Assembly (NCBI RefSeq): GCF_963931595.1 | Contig: NZ_OZ007030.1 | Coordinates: 2,348,481 to 2,412,480, forward strand | Direction of reading: 5' to 3' | Length of the DNA: 64,000 nucleotides | DNA from: an uncultured Subdoligranulum sp. | Lineage (GTDB): Bacteria > Bacillota > Clostridia > Oscillospirales > Ruminococcaceae | Part shown: positions 27,029 to 36,583 of the stretch, piece after piece | Position numbering within the stretch: position 1 is the stretch's first letter | Layout of the letters: each line of letters starts with the position of its first letter | The notes under the pieces: model-generated | What the model was told of the DNA's origin: nothing | Database searches by the model: none | Seen by the model: the letters and a program-made list of their open reading frames with translations, nothing else | Position numbers and translations under genes: made by a program

Positions 27029-27364
27029 TCAGACTCCGGTGCCGACGATCAGGTCCAGGATCTCTTTGGCAAAGGTGATGATGATGCCGCCAGCCAGCGT
27101 CAGGAAGCCCTGGCTGCGCTGGCTGGGGTCGTGGCTCTGCAGCGACAGGCCTACCTGAACGATACCCCACCCCAGCAGGATCAGGCCAACGGCGCGAATC
27201 ACGCTGAAAATGAAGGTGTTCAGATTGGAGATAACGGTCAGCGGGTCACCGTCGGCAAACACCGGCGTGGCGGCGCAGCAGACCAGAACCAGAGCGGCAT
27301 ACAGCGCGAAGGCGCGGCGGGTCAGACGTTTGGTGCGGGGCATATCAATCTTGTTGCGATGCAT
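27029..27364 (-). CDS. Maff2/VirB2-like small membrane protein
   Basis: 111 residues. A signal-like N-terminus (ALYAALVLVCCAATPVFA) and two hydrophobic helices around a Gly-rich turn (SVIRAVGLILLGWGIVQVG, FLTLAGGIIITFAKEI). This is the pattern of Maff2-family mobile-element proteins, probably pilin/VirB2 equivalents. ATG 27364 was chosen over 27370 by its distance from AAGGAGGG. Confidence 0.87.
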   Translation of the reverse strand: MHRNKIDMPRTKRLTRRAFALYAALVLVCCAATPVFADGDPLTVISNLNTFIFSVIRAVGLILLGWGIVQVGLSLQSHDPSQRSQGFLTLAGGIIITFAKEILDLIVGTGV

Positions 27365-27940
27365 GGGCATCCCTCCTTGGATAAGTAAACATGGGTTTCG
27401 GTTGTTCGGCTGCCGGCAGGAAATCGTCCATGTCCAGCAGTTCGTAGTTTTCGGCATCACCTGCCAGATCCTCGTGGGCATCCGGCGCAGCGGTGTAGTC
27501 ATAGGATGGTGCGCCGCCATCCTCCGTAAAACGGATGTTCGGGTGCCGGAGCAGGTTGTACTTCCAGTCCATGACCGGACGTTCACCACGAACAAACAGC
27601 AGCGCCTTGTCATTGGAAAGCAGACGCACTTCGTCGGGGGTCATCAGGTCGCGGGCTGCTTGCTGATGGCTGGTACTGCTGCTGCCGCTGCGTCCTCGGG
27701 AAAGGCTTCGGCTGGTGGTTTCCACCGTTTCCTTGCCGATCAGCTCGGAAACGTATTTGTGAGTTCCCTGTTCGTTGCCGCCCAGGTAGAGAAACTCATC
27801 GCACAGGCCTACCAGCGATTCCCAGCTATCCTTGTACATGGATTTCAGCTGGGCGATGTTCTGCACAATGATGGAACAGAAAATGCCGCGGGAACGCATG
27901 GTCGCCAGTGCAGACAGGAAGCTGTCCTTGGGCAAAGCAA
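27345..27940 (-). CDS. VirD4/TraG coupling protein, 3' exon
   Basis: The last ~198 residues of the coupling ATPase (ALPKDSFLSALATMRSRGI, IIVQNIAQLK, FLYLGGNEQ). It is cut from its 5' exon (30714-31956) by a group II intron at 27941-30713. Joined, the exons give 1839 nt or 612 residues, restoring DEFANIALPKD after Walker B. The stop overlaps the start of the Maff2-like gene by 20 bp. Confidence 0.9.
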
Positions 27941-30713
27941 ATAGCGATAGGTAAGACCTGAGCGGCGCGTCAGCGCCGCTTTCCGTCTTTTCCCCCGCTC
28001 CACACCGTGCGTGCGGCTTTCACCGCACACGGCGTTCCATCGACTTTGAAAGAATTGTAAATAGATACAGTTTTCAGTGAGCAATTGCGTTTAGATTGAG
28101 AATAAGCCTGCTGTTTTGCGCAAAGTGTTCAACTTCGCACGCTGTCTTACGTTTAACCGCAATGTTTGAACAAGGCGTGCAATTACCTCGCTATCAGTGG
28201 CATGAATCAAAATATGGACGGTCTCTGTAACCAGCACCAGATTCCCGTATTGGTCGTTACCGCCTTTCTCTCGCGGGAGCTTGTGGTGACAATGAATGTC
28301 CCCGATTTCAAGCGGCTGTTTGGTAACGGCGCAGCACCCATGTTGAGCGCAATACAGTGCCAGTCTGTTGTTGTTCAGTTCCACACTTGCAAACTGTACC
28401 GGGTTCCGCATGAGGTAGTGTAAAATGCTCATATTTACGGATTCCAGATTTTTGTGAATACTTCTGCGGCCTTGTTCCGTGTACTGGTTCACTTCCCGCC
28501 GTTTGTAGAGCGGTGCTTTGGCTTGGATATATCCAATGGGGATAACAGCCTGACCACTCACATAGCGAATTTGCTTGCTTCTTCCATACCGCTCCGCAAT
28601 GTAGGCGGGCAGAGGGTTTCCTTGCTTTTGCAAGCGCTCTCTCAATCTGTTCTGCATGGTTCGAGTGATGCCGAAGGCAATTTTACGAATGTCTTTGCTG
28701 ATGTGGGTAGCATAACGATAGTAGTTGTGAACACCTGAAACATAGGCGTTATAGGCTCCAATGGCTTTGTATTCCTCATTCACATTTGCCGGGGATTGGA
28801 TTCTTTTCACCATTTCCCGCGTTTGCCGCTTCACTTTCTTGACTGCCTTATCGCTCATGTGCGATTCTACCGCGTACTTTGCTGTGCCGTTGCTCTTGAC
28901 GCCTTTTCTCACAGCTCTTAGCTTGAAGCCGAGAAAATCGGAGTATTGCCTTTTCAAATTGACAATTCTGGACTTTTCGGGGCTGATGTCCAGCCCCAGC
29001 CGTTCCTTTAGCCAATCTCTTGTAGCGGCAAAGAGTTTTACTGCGTCGCTTCGCTTGCGGCAGAAGATTTTGAAGTCATCGGCATACCGGACGATGTAGC
29101 ACTCTTTTAGGGCAGAGCTTTTTCGGAGCATTTCATACTTCTGGCTTTTGTCAATAACCCCATTGTCAGACCGCGCATATTCACGGTTTTTGCGTGTCGG
29201 CATATTCTCCCACTGGCTGGCAATCCACCAATCCAATTCGTTCAAGACGATATTGGACAACAGTGGGGAAATGATACCGCCCTGCGGCGTCCCCTTTTGC
29301 GGAAAACCGATTCCTGCAACTTCTGCTTTCAGCATGGCGGATATGATACTCAGCACACGCTTGTCCTGTATCCCCATATTCCACATCTGCTTGAGCAGTT
29401 TTCCGTGGCTGACATTATCGAAGAACCCTTTTATATCAATATCAACCACATAATGCAGACCGCGCTTTTGTATCATCGCATAACACTGTGCCAGCGCGTG
29501 TTCTGCGCTCCTGTTGGGACGGAAACCGTTGCTCCGCTCATGGAATTTCGCTTCGCATATCGGCTCCAGAATTTGCAGGAAGCATTGCTGGATCAGCCTG
29601 TCGGCAATCGTAGGGATTCCCAGAGGGCGAGTTTTCCCTGTGTCTCCTTTGGGGATTTCCACCCGGCGCACCGGCTGGGGCTGGTACTGCTCCAACCGCC
29701 TTTTTATATAGTGAATGAGTGCTGTGTTTGTGAACTTTGACAGGTAGCGGACAGTTTTTCCGTCCGTTCCCGCCGTTTTGCTACCCTTGTTTTTGCTGAT
29801 ATTTCGGTAAGCAAGTAAGATATTTTCATCAGCGGCCACCAGCTCCATCAGCACGGTATAGCGTTTGTTTTCCGCACTTTGGGCATAGAGCCTGTCCAAT
29901 ACCTCCTGCAAGCCGAAGTATTCAGCGTTGCGCAGTTTCGCTTTCTTTTGCAATTTCTTCACTGTCATAGTCGGCATACCTCCTTTGGGGTGTGCCTTTC
30001 TTAGTCATACTCGAACCTATGAATACTGTTCTTTTATTCTTGCTTTCAAAGCCGACTGGTGCCTGTTCCTCCACCACCATTACAGCAGCTTCAACGGTCG
30101 TGGCACCGCTCTCAGTTGGATAAAGGCACGTTATACAGTCTGCTTTCCGTGCCAGCACTTCACAGCGCCGCAATGCACTCCACGCTCCAACCTTTCCACG
30201 TTCCAATATTCCTATCTGTGCATATACCTTTAGGTGGCCCCTTTAAGCCAGTGCGCTTGGGCGGCGCCTGTAACGCCGCAGGGAGTTTCATACTAACAAC
30301 TCTTACTCGTCCCCACGCACACCGCCATAGGCGGCAACCGCATTTCTGCGGCTCATTCGTCTTGACCCGTACATTCAGGGCTTCGTCAGTGCGTTCCACC
30401 GCACATCCTCACCATGGGCATTTTATAGCCCCCCGGCGTATCATCTGCACACCCCACCGCTGGGGCGCTTTCCTCGGCTTGACCTGTTAGGGCAGACTTC
30501 CGCCGACTTCCGCGCGCTCTCGGACACAGTGCGTCTTTGCGCTTGCACCATGCCCGGCGCAGTCTTAGGGCAGGCGTTTCAGGGCGTTACCCCATCATTC
30601 CACCTGTCGGAATATCAGTTCTATGAAACTGATTTGTTCTCGAAACTCCTTTCAATTTTCTTATTTTTTTCTCAGCTTCACGCCTAACCTTTTCAGTTAG
30701 GAACGTGTCGCAC
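27941..30713 (-). mobile_element. Group II intron inserted in virD4
   Basis: The 5' end at 30713 reads GTGCGACACG (consensus). The 3' end at 27941 reads CGCTAT. Domain V lies near 27985-28040 (GCCGTGTGCGGTGAAAGC with its pairing strand). Length 2773 nt. Excision rejoins the coupling-protein frame exactly. The stretch 29969-30713 holds ribozyme domains I-III and no other gene. Confidence 0.9.
28091..29968 (-). CDS. ltrA: Group II intron reverse transcriptase/maturase with HNH endonuclease domain
   Basis: 625 residues, LtrA type. RT motifs include RVEIPKGDTGKTRPLGIPT, GTPQGGIISPLLSNI and the catalytic RYADDF; a maturase X domain is followed by a C-terminal HNH module (HCHHKLPREKGGNDQYGNL). ATG 29968 (MTVKK) is preferred because AAAGGAGG lies 9 nt upstream; the ATG three codons earlier abuts it. 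With HNH present, the intron could retrohome. It belongs to a different lineage from the polymerase intron. Confidence 0.92.
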   Translation of the reverse strand: MTVKKLQKKAKLRNAEYFGLQEVLDRLYAQSAENKRYTVLMELVAADENILLAYRNISKNKGSKTAGTDGKTVRYLSKFTNTALIHYIKRRLEQYQPQPVRRVEIPKGDTGKTRPLGIPTIADRLIQQCFLQILEPICEAKFHERSNGFRPNRSAEHALAQCYAMIQKRGLHYVVDIDIKGFFDNVSHGKLLKQMWNMGIQDKRVLSIISAMLKAEVAGIGFPQKGTPQGGIISPLLSNIVLNELDWWIASQWENMPTRKNREYARSDNGVIDKSQKYEMLRKSSALKECYIVRYADDFKIFCRKRSDAVKLFAATRDWLKERLGLDISPEKSRIVNLKRQYSDFLGFKLRAVRKGVKSNGTAKYAVESHMSDKAVKKVKRQTREMVKRIQSPANVNEEYKAIGAYNAYVSGVHNYYRYATHISKDIRKIAFGITRTMQNRLRERLQKQGNPLPAYIAERYGRSKQIRYVSGQAVIPIGYIQAKAPLYKRREVNQYTEQGRRSIHKNLESVNMSILHYLMRNPVQFASVELNNNRLALYCAQHGCCAVTKQPLEIGDIHCHHKLPREKGGNDQYGNLVLVTETVHILIHATDSEVIARLVQTLRLNVRQRAKLNTLRKTAGLFSI

Positions 30714-31956
30714 TGTTGGCGAACTCGTCCATCAGGCAGTGGACCGGCACAGGAAGCCGTCCCCGATGGACACGGTCTGCCTGGTAGAAAAGCGTCTGGA
30801 TCAGCTGGGTGTAGACCATGCCAACCAGATAGTTCAGGGAACGGTCCGCATCCGGGATGCAGCAGAACAGTGCCACCCGTTTTTCTCCCAGCTCGTCCAG
30901 ATGCAGTTCATCGGTCATGGTCAGTCGGGCGATCTGTGGTAAGTTGAAGGCAGCCAGCCGGACGCCGACGCTCACCAGGATGGACTTGGCGGTTTTGCCG
31001 GCGGCCTGTTTGTAGATGCCGTACTGCTTGACGGCAATGCTTTCCGGGTCACGCATGGCCAGACGTTCGAAGAGGATATCCAGGGGCGACTCGTAGCTCT
31101 CGTCCTCCTCCTTGACCTGGGCGCTGCCCAGCAGCTCCATGACCATGCCGAAGTTTTGTTCCTCCGGCGGAGCCTCATGCAGCAGATACAGCATGAGGGC
31201 CTGGAGCAGCGCAGTCTCGGATTTTTCCCAAAAAGGGTCGGAGCTCTGTGCATGGGGCGGCGTGGTGTTCTGAATGAGGTTGGAGATCAGTTGCAGCACA
31301 TCCTTGTCATCCCGCACATACCGAAAGGGGTTATAGCAGAAGGACGCATCAGGGTTGAGCAGATCGAACACCCGGACTTCATACCCAATCTGCTTGAGAA
31401 AGCCACCGGTCTTGCGCAGGATCTCTCCCTTGGGATCGGTGATCACCATGGAGCAGCCGGTACACAAAGCTCCCTTCATCGTCAGCCGCCCGGACTCCAA
31501 CACATTAGGCACTGCATAGGTACGGGTCTTGCCAGCACCTGCGCCGCCCACGATAAGCACATTCGTGTTGTGTTTGTGTTTATAGCCATCCACCCCGATG
31601 CGGAAGTTGCGCGTCATCAGCAGGTTGGGTCCTTGGGTATCCCGGTAGCGACGGTTGAGCTCTTTGGCGTTGCCCCAGCGGGCAGAACCGTGTTCCTCCC
31701 CCGGGCGGGTGTTGCGGTGTTCACTAGATGCAACCAAGGCAATCACAGCATACAGGCCGGTGAAAATCAGCAGGAAGCGCGGGGTCTGGCTGCTCCACGC
31801 AAGGGGAAGCGGCTGCGCCAGCATCTCGTTGCAGGCGCTCAGCAGACCGGACAGGTTCATACCGGGTTGCCAGCGCATGGCCAGGGCAATCGCAGCCCAC
31901 CAGATCAGCGGAAGAGGCAGCAGCCAAATCCACCATGGAGTTGGCGTTTTCTGCAA
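30714..31956 (-). CDS. VirD4/TraG coupling protein, 5' exon
   Basis: 414 codons. Two N-terminal transmembrane helices (1-75), then the ATPase with Walker A (IVGGAGAGKTR) and, at the exon end, Walker B (CLMDEFAN). The intron sits one base into the codon after FAN. Without splicing the frame stops after five intron codons. The start is TTG 31956, just after an in-frame stop, with AGGGTGG upstream; this start is uncertain. Coupling proteins bring the relaxase-DNA complex to the channel. Confidence 0.88.
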
Positions 31957-32059
31957 TCAGCAAACCACCCTGTTTAAGCAGATGATACTGCTTTTGATCA
32001 AAAACGCTGCACAGAGCGCAGAATCGGCAAATATGTTCGTTGCGTTGCCATCGATTTTG

Positions 32060-32371
32060 TTAGTCACGTGTTCTTTCCTCGCTGGAGTGTTTTCGGGATG
32101 AGCTGCGGCTTTTCTCCTGGGGTACCGCCTCCTCGATACATTCCATCACTTCCTCCAGCAATTTCTTCTTGAATACATTTTTCAAATCGCTGGAGCTGCA
32201 ATACATAACTCCATTGCCCTCCACAACACAAAGTAACTTTACGGTTCCGGGAATTTTCTCGTTCCTGACTGCCAGTTTTCCTTCCTCTGTAATGTGCGTG
32301 GAGAAGCCTCGTTTCTCCAAACAATCGGATACAGCCACGAAGAATTTCTGCCTTGAAGCGTTGTCAATCAT
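32060..32371 (-). CDS. Small hypothetical ICE protein
   Basis: 103 residues, ATG 32371 behind GAGGG. N-terminal helix (RQKFFVAVSDCLEKRGF) followed by beta strands (KLAVRNEKIPGTVKLLCVVE) and a basic Ser/Arg-rich tail. No motif known to me. It follows the DUF4240 gene by 19 bp and so shares its operon. Confidence 0.7.
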   Translation of the reverse strand: MIDNASRQKFFVAVSDCLEKRGFSTHITEEGKLAVRNEKIPGTVKLLCVVEGNGVMYCSSSDLKNVFKKKLLEEVMECIEEAVPQEKSRSSSRKHSSEERTRD

Positions 32372-32390
32372 AATCGAATCCCTCTCTTTA

Positions 32391-33197
32391 TCAGCGCTCT
32401 GCCTGTTCGCCGCGCGCTGTACCGCTTCGTTGCTGCAGCCGATTGGCTTCCCAGTCTGTCCGCTTCTTCCACAGGGCAGGAAGGGCGTGCGGTAAAGCCG
32501 GGTCCACTTCTGCGGTATCGATGGTGAGCGTCTTGGCCAGTTCTTCAGCCAGATCCTCTTTAGGTTCGTCTTTGTGCTGAACCGAAAAGAAATCCCTGGG
32601 GATATTGCTTCGATGCAGCCGGTACTCGATCTCGGTCTGCAGCATCTGGTGTTCCAGATCCTGGTCAAACCCACCCACATCGTATCTTCGGATCAGCGCA
32701 CGGTTCATGCAGATTCGCTCCACCTGCTGCGGCAGATCCTTGCAATCCGGATAGCGGCGGCGCAGCGCCTGCCCGTCGGGGGCGTCCGGTCGGAACAACG
32801 CGAGATACTTTCTGCCGGTATAAGCATACATGGCGATATACCCGCACAGCTCCCACTCAGCTTCGCCGAAGGGCACCCGCATCCTGGCCAGACGGTCAGG
32901 GGCGGCCAAGGCAGACAAATACACGGCCCGCCCCTGCATGACCAGCCAGGCGCGAAAATCCATAAAGCGGTCATCGGAAGTGCCATAGTTGATGATAGAG
33001 GCCGCCGCACACAGCTTGGGCGTGTCGGCCAGCTGCATAAAGGCTTCCTGCAGCCGGTACCAGGCAAAGAATTCCCGGTCAGGCAGCTTGGTCAGTTCCC
33101 AAAACAGGGCCTCCATCATGGAGGCTTCATTCTGCGGGTCGGCCACCTGTTGGGCCCGTTCAATCAGGCTCCAGAAATCATCGGTATTCAAGAACAT
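32391..33197 (-). CDS. DUF4240-like protein
   Basis: 268 residues. The N-terminal half has the DUF4240 pattern: FWSLIERAQQVAD, then ELTKLPDREFFAWYR and SDDRFMDFRAWLVMQGR. The C-terminal half is helical and carries no motif I recognise. The start overlaps the PAPS-reductase-like stop by 10 bp, so the two are translationally coupled, which suggests they act together. Confidence 0.78.
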   Translation of the reverse strand: MFLNTDDFWSLIERAQQVADPQNEASMMEALFWELTKLPDREFFAWYRLQEAFMQLADTPKLCAAASIINYGTSDDRFMDFRAWLVMQGRAVYLSALAAPDRLARMRVPFGEAEWELCGYIAMYAYTGRKYLALFRPDAPDGQALRRRYPDCKDLPQQVERICMNRALIRRYDVGGFDQDLEHQMLQTEIEYRLHRSNIPRDFFSVQHKDEPKEDLAEELAKTLTIDTAEVDPALPHALPALWKKRTDWEANRLQQRSGTARGEQAER

Positions 33198-33979
33198 CCC
33201 TCCTTTTCGAATCTCTGCCGCAGGGCAGTAAAAAAGGCCCGTCCGGTGATGGGCAGGCCCTGTGCAGTTCTTTCTTCTTCCAAAGCAAAACGTGCCTCCA
33301 GTTGTCGGGCAGTGTAGTCGGCGCGGAAAGGCTGCCAGGTATGGGCATCCATTTCCAGAAGCCGCTGCCAGAGATCCGGGCAGTGTTTACGAAGCTTCCG
33401 CAGTTCCGACAGCGGCTGCAGAGGGCAGCACCAGCAAGAAACTCTGCGAAAGATATCGTACAACCCGCCCCAGTCGAAGCCGCGGGCATAGCAATAGTTG
33501 AGGCAGTCTGCTTCGGTCATCCCCCATTCCACCAACGGGTAGTGCAGATCCTTGCAGCGATGTGCTTCGTCCGCCGCAATGCCCACATACTGTACCAGAT
33601 GATACTGCCTGCGCAGATCCCGCAGGTGCTTGTTGATGACATGAGTTTTCAGACGCCCGGTACACCAGCGGCAGGAATGGGAAGGCCAGCTGAGGCCCCG
33701 GTCCGTGACCAGACGGGCGGTAGATTTGGCAGTATACTCGTAGAAGTATTGCTCTGCTGTCAGCGGGGCTTTCAGACGGGTAATGGGTCGACCGATGTAG
33801 CGTTCCAGCCTGGTCAGGTGATCATACATCTGCGGGAATTCCCAGCCTGTGTCACAGAACAGGATCTCATCGATGGGTCGGGCTTCCTCCAGAAGTCGAA
33901 GAAGCATCGCCGTCGAATCTTTTCCACCCGACAGCGACGCGATGGTATAGACAGGTTTCAGATTGTTGGGTTCCAACAC
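33188..33979 (-). CDS. PAPS reductase/ATP-pyrophosphatase-family protein (DndC-like fold)
   Basis: 263 residues. The PP-loop SGGKDS is at 17-22, followed by FCDTGWEFP, a CRWCTGRLK motif and a later CWCCPLQ Cys cluster, which may bind a metal or Fe-S cluster. The family includes PAPS reductases and the DNA phosphorothioation protein DndC; mobile elements often carry such proteins with undefined roles. No dndB/D/E or sulfur-assimilation partner is nearby. The start is uncertain: GTG 33979 lies very close to GGGAGG. Confidence 0.85.
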   Translation of the reverse strand: MLEPNNLKPVYTIASLSGGKDSTAMLLRLLEEARPIDEILFCDTGWEFPQMYDHLTRLERYIGRPITRLKAPLTAEQYFYEYTAKSTARLVTDRGLSWPSHSCRWCTGRLKTHVINKHLRDLRRQYHLVQYVGIAADEAHRCKDLHYPLVEWGMTEADCLNYCYARGFDWGGLYDIFRRVSCWCCPLQPLSELRKLRKHCPDLWQRLLEMDAHTWQPFRADYTARQLEARFALEEERTAQGLPITGRAFFTALRQRFEKEGCS

Positions 33980-33989
33980 CTCCCAAAAG

Positions 33990-34017
33990 AAAAATGCCAG
34001 AGAAAACTCCCTGGCAG
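33990..34017 (-). terminator. Hairpin upstream of the PAPS-reductase-like gene
   Basis: GCCAG-GGAG/CT-CTGGC followed on the minus strand by ATTTTTCTTTT. It would end transcription of the 104-aa gene. Confidence 0.5.
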
Positions 34018-34032
34018 GATACAGATGGTAAT

Positions 34033-34347
34033 TCAGCGCGTATGGCCGAAGAGATGGAACGGTACTTTGGCGCGCAGCAGATTGGCAAGGGCCGCGTCGG
34101 CGGCGTCGGTGTAACCCCCGTTGGCAATGCGCTGGTTGCGCAGGTCATTGAGGGCATTCCTTGCCAGCAGGTATTCGGCATCCCCCAGGCGCAGACGTCC
34201 GGGGTCTGTGGCATCGATGCGCAGGATCAGCTGGCCAATTTCGGCATAGGGTTTGCCGCTGGCTTTTTTCTCCCGATACTGCGCATGGAGCGCGCGGATG
34301 AGAATACTTTTATCGTTCCGGTCCATCTTCATGACACGTTCACTCAT
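34033..34347 (-). CDS. Hypothetical helical ICE protein
   Basis: 104 residues, start MSERVMKMDRND at 34347 with AAGGAGG 9 nt upstream. Mostly helical (LIRALHAQYREKKASG, YLLARNALNDLRNQRI, DAALANLLRAK). No known motif. It lies between the PcfB-like gene and the PAPS-reductase-like gene. Confidence 0.7.
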   Translation of the reverse strand: MSERVMKMDRNDKSILIRALHAQYREKKASGKPYAEIGQLILRIDATDPGRLRLGDAEYLLARNALNDLRNQRIANGGYTDAADAALANLLRAKVPFHLFGHTR

Positions 34348-34448
34348 AAGGGGATGCCTCCTTTTCTTTCTGGTGGTTTCTATTACGGAAACCATACCAC
34401 AGCTATCCTTGAATAGCTATCCCGCAAATGAAAACAAACGGAAAACTT

Positions 34449-35183
34449 TTACCCGCGGACCGGACCATCCCGGTGGATTCGGATGGGCGACCTGGGCATG
34501 GGGGAATGCTCCTTGCGGGCGGCCAGAATGGCACGGATCTCGCCCAATTCCAGTCGGACACTGGGACGCCTACCCTGGGCCCGCACCTGGTCGGCGTGGA
34601 ATCCGGGCCACATAGGCGGCGATTTCTCGTTGCTGTTCGAGGAATGCATGGACGGAGAGACGGGTTCCGGCTCCGTCTGGCGACGGGCCGGGAAAGGAAA
34701 AACCGGCGGCGCTTCCTCCTTCTGAGTCTCTTTTTGCGGAGTGTCCGGTGCTTCAGTGGGCACAGCCTCCATGTCCTGCGCCACCTCGTCCACCGCTTCT
34801 GCCATACCGGTGTCCACTACATCCAGCTGCAGGCGGTCAAAGATCCGATTCACCTTGGAGGCATCATCGGCCAGGATTGCGATCTCGATATGGTCGGGAT
34901 CGGTCTTGTCCCGCATGGGGACAAACAGCAGGCCGTGCATCTTCGCTTCATGGGCGAACTCCCGCATCCGATCTTTCTCCACCGAGAAGAATTTTAACGG
35001 CTTGCCTTCCCGCAGCAGGCGAACCAGACGTGTTTTGCCGTGGGTCTTTTTCTGATCCTGAAGCACCGCGGCCACAAACTTGGCAAAGGTGATCGCCGCC
35101 GATCCCGAAAGACGCAGGGCAACCTCGGTGCCCTCCAGCGAGTAGCGAACGACCTGATCCGCCGGTTCTGCGCCGTAGTTCAT
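34449..35183 (-). CDS. PcfB-family (DUF3801) conjugation protein
   Basis: 244 residues. The conserved N-terminal 125 residues contain VALRLSGSAAITFAKFVAAV and LKFFSVEKDRMREFAHEAK; a Pro/Glu-rich linker and a basic tail follow. PcfB is an accessory relaxosome factor in pheromone-plasmid-type conjugation, helping link relaxase to the coupling protein. Its ATG overlaps the DUF4314 stop (ATGA). Confidence 0.88.
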   Translation of the reverse strand: MNYGAEPADQVVRYSLEGTEVALRLSGSAAITFAKFVAAVLQDQKKTHGKTRLVRLLREGKPLKFFSVEKDRMREFAHEAKMHGLLFVPMRDKTDPDHIEIAILADDASKVNRIFDRLQLDVVDTGMAEAVDEVAQDMEAVPTEAPDTPQKETQKEEAPPVFPFPARRQTEPEPVSPSMHSSNSNEKSPPMWPGFHADQVRAQGRRPSVRLELGEIRAILAARKEHSPMPRSPIRIHRDGPVRG

Positions 35184-35452
35184 CTGGCTTCTCCTTTGCG
35201 CTGATGCGTTTCTTTGGCCTTCGGACGGCTGATCACCTCAAAGGAATCCGTTCCGGGCAGAAGGCTCAGTGACCGGCCGTTGTCCCACTTCATAAGCAGT
35301 TGCCCCGCATCATCCACGCCCATCACGGTGCCTGTCGTACCGGGCGGAATGGGCTGGGGATCGTCGGGCATATTCAGCAACCGCACACGGGTGCCGGGCG
35401 GGTAGTGATCACGGGCGTACTGGACCCGGTAATTCCATTGATTCGCGTTCAT
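35180..35452 (-). CDS. DUF4314-family ICE protein
   Basis: 90 residues, start MNANQWNYRV at 35452, spaced 9 nt from AAGGAG. The core PPGTRVRLLNM, PPGTTGTVMGVDDAG and MKWDNGRSLSLLPG is a KOW/SH3-like barrel typical of DUF4314 proteins in Firmicute ICEs. Function unknown. Confidence 0.87.
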   Translation of the reverse strand: MNANQWNYRVQYARDHYPPGTRVRLLNMPDDPQPIPPGTTGTVMGVDDAGQLLMKWDNGRSLSLLPGTDSFEVISRPKAKETHQRKGEAR

Positions 35453-35830
35453 GGGCATAACTCCTTTCCTGTTCGGCACGGCGCTTTTCTTCTTCCTGGC
35501 GCTGTGCCATTTTCAGCGAATGTTCTTCGATTTTTTTGCACAATTTGATGGTCTTGCGCAGTTCCCGCAGACGTTGGGTAATCAGCGGGATTTGCTCACT
35601 TCCCGGTTTGGTCTTGTACAGGTGATTGCGCTCTGCGTTCAGCTGCCGCACCTCCGCTTCTGTTTGGGCACGGAGATCTCGCAGCTGCGCCAGCGTTTGG
35701 ATATCCCGGCGCATTAGAAATTCGTACTGCTCAATTCGTTTGTCGAGCTGACGGATTTCCTCCCGCACGGCCGGGGATGGATGCCAAGGTTTACGGGGGA
35801 AGACCCCCAGCATATACAGTTCCCGATAAT
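35409..35830 (-). pseudogene. Relaxase, C-terminal remnant
   Basis: An open frame runs from the IS boundary (YYRELYMLGVFPRKPWHP) through a coiled-coil tail (IQTLAQLRDLRAQTEAEV, LRELRKTIKLCKKIEE). This matches the end of ICE relaxases. All catalytic motifs (N-terminal Tyr and the HUH or His triad) are missing. The IS200-like element occupies the break and partition genes follow beyond it, so a deletion accompanied or followed insertion. Loss of the relaxase would block self-transfer. Confidence 0.75.
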
Positions 35831-36543
35831 AATAAATATCCCCCGGCGGAGCCGGGGGTTTTGCACAGACGGGTGAAACCCTGGAATACTAGCGCACGCG
35901 TCACGTCGCGTTGGTACGGCCTGCCAGCCGCGAAGGATTGCTACTTGCCGCCCGTAAACGAGCTGTTTAGAAGTTTCCCATTGTCAGCTGTTCGCCTGCC
36001 TGGTCTTCTTCTAACTGGCGCCGGATGTATTCTGCTATCTTTTTATCGTTTTTTCCTGCTGTATCCACATAGTATCCCCTGCACCAGAACTCCCTATTGC
36101 GATACTTGAATTTCAGTTCTGGGAATTTCTCGTACAGCATCAGGCTGCTTTTCCCCTTCAGATACCCCATGAAGCTCGAAACCGAATATTTCGGCGGTAT
36201 CTCGACCAGCATGTGGATATGGTCCGGGCATACTTCTGCTTCCACGATTTTTACCTTCTTCCAGTTGCACAGTGTTCTTAAAATCTCTCCGATTTCTCTG
36301 CGCTTCTGGCCGTAGAACACTTTGCGCCGATATTTCGGCGCAAAGACTATGTGGTATTTGCAATTCCAGCTTGTATGCGATAAACTGTTTACGTCGTTCA
36401 TTTTTGAATGACCTCCCTTTGCTTGTTTGTGCAGTTGGCAGACCGCACTCCTATTATAGCAAAGGGAGTTTTTATTTCACCATGATCGACATAAGTCTTT
36501 TTTGGAACCACTCGCCTAGCGAGTGGTTTTCGAGACACAAAAA
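35831..36543 (-). mobile_element. IS200-like insertion sequence, copy 1
   Basis: 713-bp element, identical by eye to copies at 47682-48394 and 52664-53376. One end begins AATAAATATCCCCCGGC with a GC hairpin; the other ends with hairpin ACCACTCGC-CTA-GCGAGTGGT and CGAGACACAAAAA. There are no terminal inverted repeats or target duplication, as expected for IS200/IS605. It abuts a terminator hairpin at 36545-36571. Confidence 0.9.
35967..36401 (-). CDS. tnpA: IS200/IS605-family transposase TnpA, copy 1
   Basis: 144-residue Y1 HUH transposase. HUH motif HIHML and the C-terminal catalytic Tyr in the helix IAEYIRRQLEED. It mobilises the IS as single-stranded DNA. No TnpB is present. Confidence 0.95.
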   Translation of the reverse strand: MNDVNSLSHTSWNCKYHIVFAPKYRRKVFYGQKRREIGEILRTLCNWKKVKIVEAEVCPDHIHMLVEIPPKYSVSSFMGYLKGKSSLMLYEKFPELKFKYRNREFWCRGYYVDTAGKNDKKIAEYIRRQLEEDQAGEQLTMGNF

Positions 36544-36544
36544 T

Positions 36545-36571
36545 GCCCCGCAGGCTGTTGACCTGCGGGGC
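36545..36571 (-). terminator. Terminator of the RHH gene, next to IS copy 1
   Basis: GCCCCGCAGG / CCTGCGGGGC hairpin; the following ATTTTT on the minus strand is the IS end itself. Confidence 0.75.
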
Positions 36572-36583
36572 TGGCTGTTATGG

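Noticed and set aside
35948..36320. Additional small frames inside the IS copies
   Set aside because: They overlap tnpA in other frames and recur only because the IS is repeated; no TnpB is present.
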